Positions 62,120 to 64,000 of a DNA stretch of 64,000 nt are shown piece after piece. Numbering within the stretch: position 1 is the stretch's first letter; the number at the start of each line of letters is the position of its first letter. Source of the stretch: an uncultured Porphyromonadaceae bacterium (GTDB lineage: Bacteria > Bacteroidota > Bacteroidia > Bacteroidales > Muribaculaceae). The notes beneath the pieces were generated by a model. That model was given only the letters and a program-made list of their open reading frames with translations, was not told where the DNA came from and made no database searches. Where the stretch lies: the NCBI GenBank assembly GCA_900547825.1, contig URII01000006.1, positions 1-64,000 on the forward strand, read 5' to 3'. The translations under genes and the position numbers were made by a program.

Positions 62120-63193
62120 ATGTTCAAGATTCTCGATCTCTATATAATAAAGAAATTCCTTGGCACATATGCGTTTGCCATTGTGCTGATCCTTGCCATA
62201 ACGGTGATGTTCGACATCAACGAGAAGCTCGATTCATTTCTTAAAGCTCCTCTTGAGGCCACTGTGTTCGATTATTTTGTGAACTTCCTGCCTTATTTCG
62301 CCAACCAGTTCAGCCCGTTGTTCACATTCATTGCCGTCATATTCTTTACATCCAAGCTTGCCGACAATTCCGAGATCATAGCCATGCTCTCAACGGGCAT
62401 GAGCTACCGCCGGTTCATGCGCCCCTATCTTGTGTCGGCTTGTGTTATCGCGGCCGCAAGTTATGTGCTGAGCGCATATATCATACCTCCGGCCAATGTG
62501 AAGCGTATAGAATACACAAATACGTATGTGAAGAACCGTCGTGTGGATTACGGCAGCAATATCCAGATGCAGGTGGGAAAAGGGCAGATCATGTATATGA
62601 CACGCTATGACAACACCACCAAGACCGGTTATAAGTTCTCGCTTGAATCATTCAAGGACAAAAAGCTGGTTTCCCGTCTTACGGCCCAGTCCATAAAATG
62701 GGACACCCTCTATCAATGGCAGGTGCGCGATTATATGATACGCCGTTTCACAGGCACACGTGAGACTATAGAGCGCGGCAACCGTCTTGATACTATAATA
62801 CAGGTGGAACCGCGCGATTTTCTCATATCAAAAAATGATCAGGAAACCATGTCGTCGCCTGAGCTTCGCCAGTATATATCACGGCAGAAGGAACGCGGAT
62901 TCGCAAATATCAAAAACTTCGAGATAGAGAATCACCGCCGCTATGCCATGTGTGCGGCAGCTTTCATTCTCACGGTGATAGGCATGTCGTTGTCGTCGCG
63001 TAAGGTAAAAGGCGGGATGGGTATAAACATTGGCATAGGCCTTGTGCTGAGTTTCAGCTATATTCTGTTTATGACCGTAACTTCCACATTTGCAGTGAGC
63101 GGTTACACTTCGCCTATGGTGGCCATGTGGATACCCAACATTATATATATGGTGATAGCCGTGGTGCTTTATCGCAAAGCCTCAACTCAATAA
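62120..63193 (+). CDS. LptF/LptG-family (YjgP/YjgQ) permease
   Basis: 357 aa from the ATG at 62120; a GTG one codon earlier is also possible. Three N-terminal and three C-terminal membrane helices flank a periplasmic beta-jellyroll (about 120-260), the layout of LPS-export permeases that work with LptB. Motifs include LDLYIIKKFLGTYAFA at the start and NSEIIAMLSTGMSYRRFMRPYL. Whether it is LptF or LptG is not settled. Its end overlaps the convergent coaE gene by 12 bp. Confidence 0.9.
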   Translation: MFKILDLYIIKKFLGTYAFAIVLILAITVMFDINEKLDSFLKAPLEATVFDYFVNFLPYFANQFSPLFTFIAVIFFTSKLADNSEIIAMLSTGMSYRRFMRPYLVSACVIAAASYVLSAYIIPPANVKRIEYTNTYVKNRRVDYGSNIQMQVGKGQIMYMTRYDNTTKTGYKFSLESFKDKKLVSRLTAQSIKWDTLYQWQVRDYMIRRFTGTRETIERGNRLDTIIQVEPRDFLISKNDQETMSSPELRQYISRQKERGFANIKNFEIENHRRYAMCAAAFILTVIGMSLSSRKVKGGMGINIGIGLVLSFSYILFMTVTSTFAVSGYTSPMVAMWIPNIIYMVIAVVLYRKASTQ

Positions 63194-63763
63194 GGCTTCT
63201 ATGCGGGGCAGCACAGGTGTCAGTCCGTCGTTGATTATGACTTTTACATTGTTGTGCGGATTTGCGGGTACATACGAATCCTGCGCATCCATTCTTGCCG
63301 TTATCTGATGTTCAGGCCATCCGCTGCGGGCTTTCACCCGTTCTATTCTGATTTTCCTCGGTGCCTCTATGCGCCATACCTCGTCCACGAATGCGTCAAG
63401 GCCGCTTTCGTAGAGTATAGCCGTTTCCACGAATGCCCGTGTATGTTGTTTCCGGCTTATTGATCCGGCCCATGAGCACAGGTCGCTTTTTACCGCTCCG
63501 TGCACTATGCGGTTGAGTGCGGATAATTTACCGGAGTCGGTGAACACGGTTTCGGCAATGATCTTTCTATCGATAATTCCTTCGGGTGACACAGCCTGCG
63601 GATGTATGCTGCAAGTCAGGGCCTTTTTTATGCTGCCGTCACTATCCATGAGTGTCTTGGCACGCGAATCACAATCATAAACGGCATATCCCATCGCTGC
63701 CAGAATCCGGCTTACTACTGATTTGCCGCTTCCTATGCCTCCGCTTATGGCTATTAGCTGCAT
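63182..63763 (-). CDS. coaE: Dephospho-CoA kinase
   Basis: Last enzyme of coenzyme A synthesis. 193 aa. P-loop GGIGSGKSVVSRI at residues 8-20, then AMGYAVYDCDSRAK, and a C-terminal helix with the R-x-x-R-x-K pattern. It starts 8 bp after the YbbR-like gene, a pairing often seen in Bacteroidales. Confidence 0.94.
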   Translation of the reverse strand: MQLIAISGGIGSGKSVVSRILAAMGYAVYDCDSRAKTLMDSDGSIKKALTCSIHPQAVSPEGIIDRKIIAETVFTDSGKLSALNRIVHGAVKSDLCSWAGSISRKQHTRAFVETAILYESGLDAFVDEVWRIEAPRKIRIERVKARSGWPEHQITARMDAQDSYVPANPHNNVKVIINDGLTPVLPRIEALLS

Positions 63764-63771
63764 AAATGCGT

Positions 63772-64000
63772 TCAGTTCTGTTCAAGAATATATTCCACAC
63801 TGTCGGGTTTCACGGACAGTCCCCTGCATATGTCGGGCACAGCTCCGAGCCGTACCGGCAGTTTTCCTGAGCCTTGCTGTATGTCGGAATAGTCGACATA
63901 GGCGTTTAATGGAATATCCCTGTTATACAGGCTCATGGGTATAAGATAGGATAGCTCTGTCTTTGATGGGAATGTGATCAGTGTGCCGCCTTCAGGCAGA
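63772..64000 (-). CDS. YbbR-like domain protein (C-terminal part)
   Basis: The open frame runs in from the window's right edge and stops at 63774-63772. About 75 visible residues end in VEYILEQN, with a repeated strand pattern (LPVRLGAVPDICRGLSVKPDSVEY) like the YbbR/CdaR beta-repeat. Its place before coaE, as in other Bacteroidales, supports the call. The upstream part lies outside the window. Confidence 0.7.
   Translation of the reverse strand, partial: LPEGGTLITFPSKTELSYLIPMSLYNRDIPLNAYVDYSDIQQGSGKLPVRLGAVPDICRGLSVKPDSVEYILEQN

Noticed and set aside
1..64000. CRISPR arrays, rRNA operons or insertion-sequence transposases
   Set aside because: No regularly spaced identical repeats, rRNA signatures or transposase motifs were seen on either strand.

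Overview
The window looks like a Bacteroidales chromosome, most likely a gut Muribaculaceae-type genome. The family is an inference from gene content and was not tested phylogenetically. Supporting signs are the Bacteroidetes promoter pattern (TTTG, about 20 bp, then TAnnTTTG) ahead of many genes, GldH beside RicT and RNase Y, several plug-plus-barrel outer-membrane proteins, an ECF sigma factor paired with a membrane regulator, and a possible type IX secretion tail on an amylase. Classical Shine-Dalgarno sites are rare.

Left chromosomal part (1-43.8 kb). It opens with a gene end and rmlC, then a PBP1A-type cell-wall synthase, a LysM/periplasmic-binding lipid-free secreted protein and a PorT-like barrel. 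A free-standing structured RNA candidate follows at about 5686-5907, then a large outer-membrane receptor. A leftward block holds a lipoprotein, fabF and acpP, and then a long housekeeping operon reading coiled-coil protein, zapA, rny, ricT, gldH, an M24 peptidase and cca. cls also reads leftward. A rightward run of tightly packed genes follows: BamB-like lipoprotein, esterase, ybaK, aroC, radical SAM, pcrA-type helicase, nspC. After that come a MATE exporter, a secreted GH13 amylase, an esterase, an ECF sigma / membrane regulator / TonB-type receptor cluster, a second receptor divergent from a two-component system, and a three-gene HipB-HipS-HipT-like toxin-antitoxin module with its own operator repeats.

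Mobile element (about 43929-60736). A 13-bp repeat of the tRNA-Ser(GCU) 3' end lies at 43929-43941 and again inside the intact tRNA gene at 60722-60811. Between them is an AT-richer island of about 16.8 kb. It has a tyrosine integrase at its left end, a DUF3853 excisionase-like gene, a ParB-like gene, a DUF5131 radical SAM gene and a helicase-primase fusion at the right end. The cargo is mostly unrecognised: three secreted proteins, a broken serine recombinase, a large orphan protein and a three-gene cluster ending in an HNH-like tail. No conjugation or phage structural genes are visible.

The most unusual part is the 48.8-49.6 kb stretch upstream of the secreted-protein operon. It has almost no credible coding sequence but carries two diverged 150-bp copies of an inverted-repeat-bounded unit. 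In the left copy every mismatch in its two long stems becomes G-U on the leftward strand, and other arms can form competing helices. This suggests a previously unannotated structured leader or non-coding RNA.

Right chromosomal part (60.8-64 kb). It holds tgt, an LptF/G-type permease, coaE (leftward, overlapping the permease end) and the end of a YbbR-like gene.
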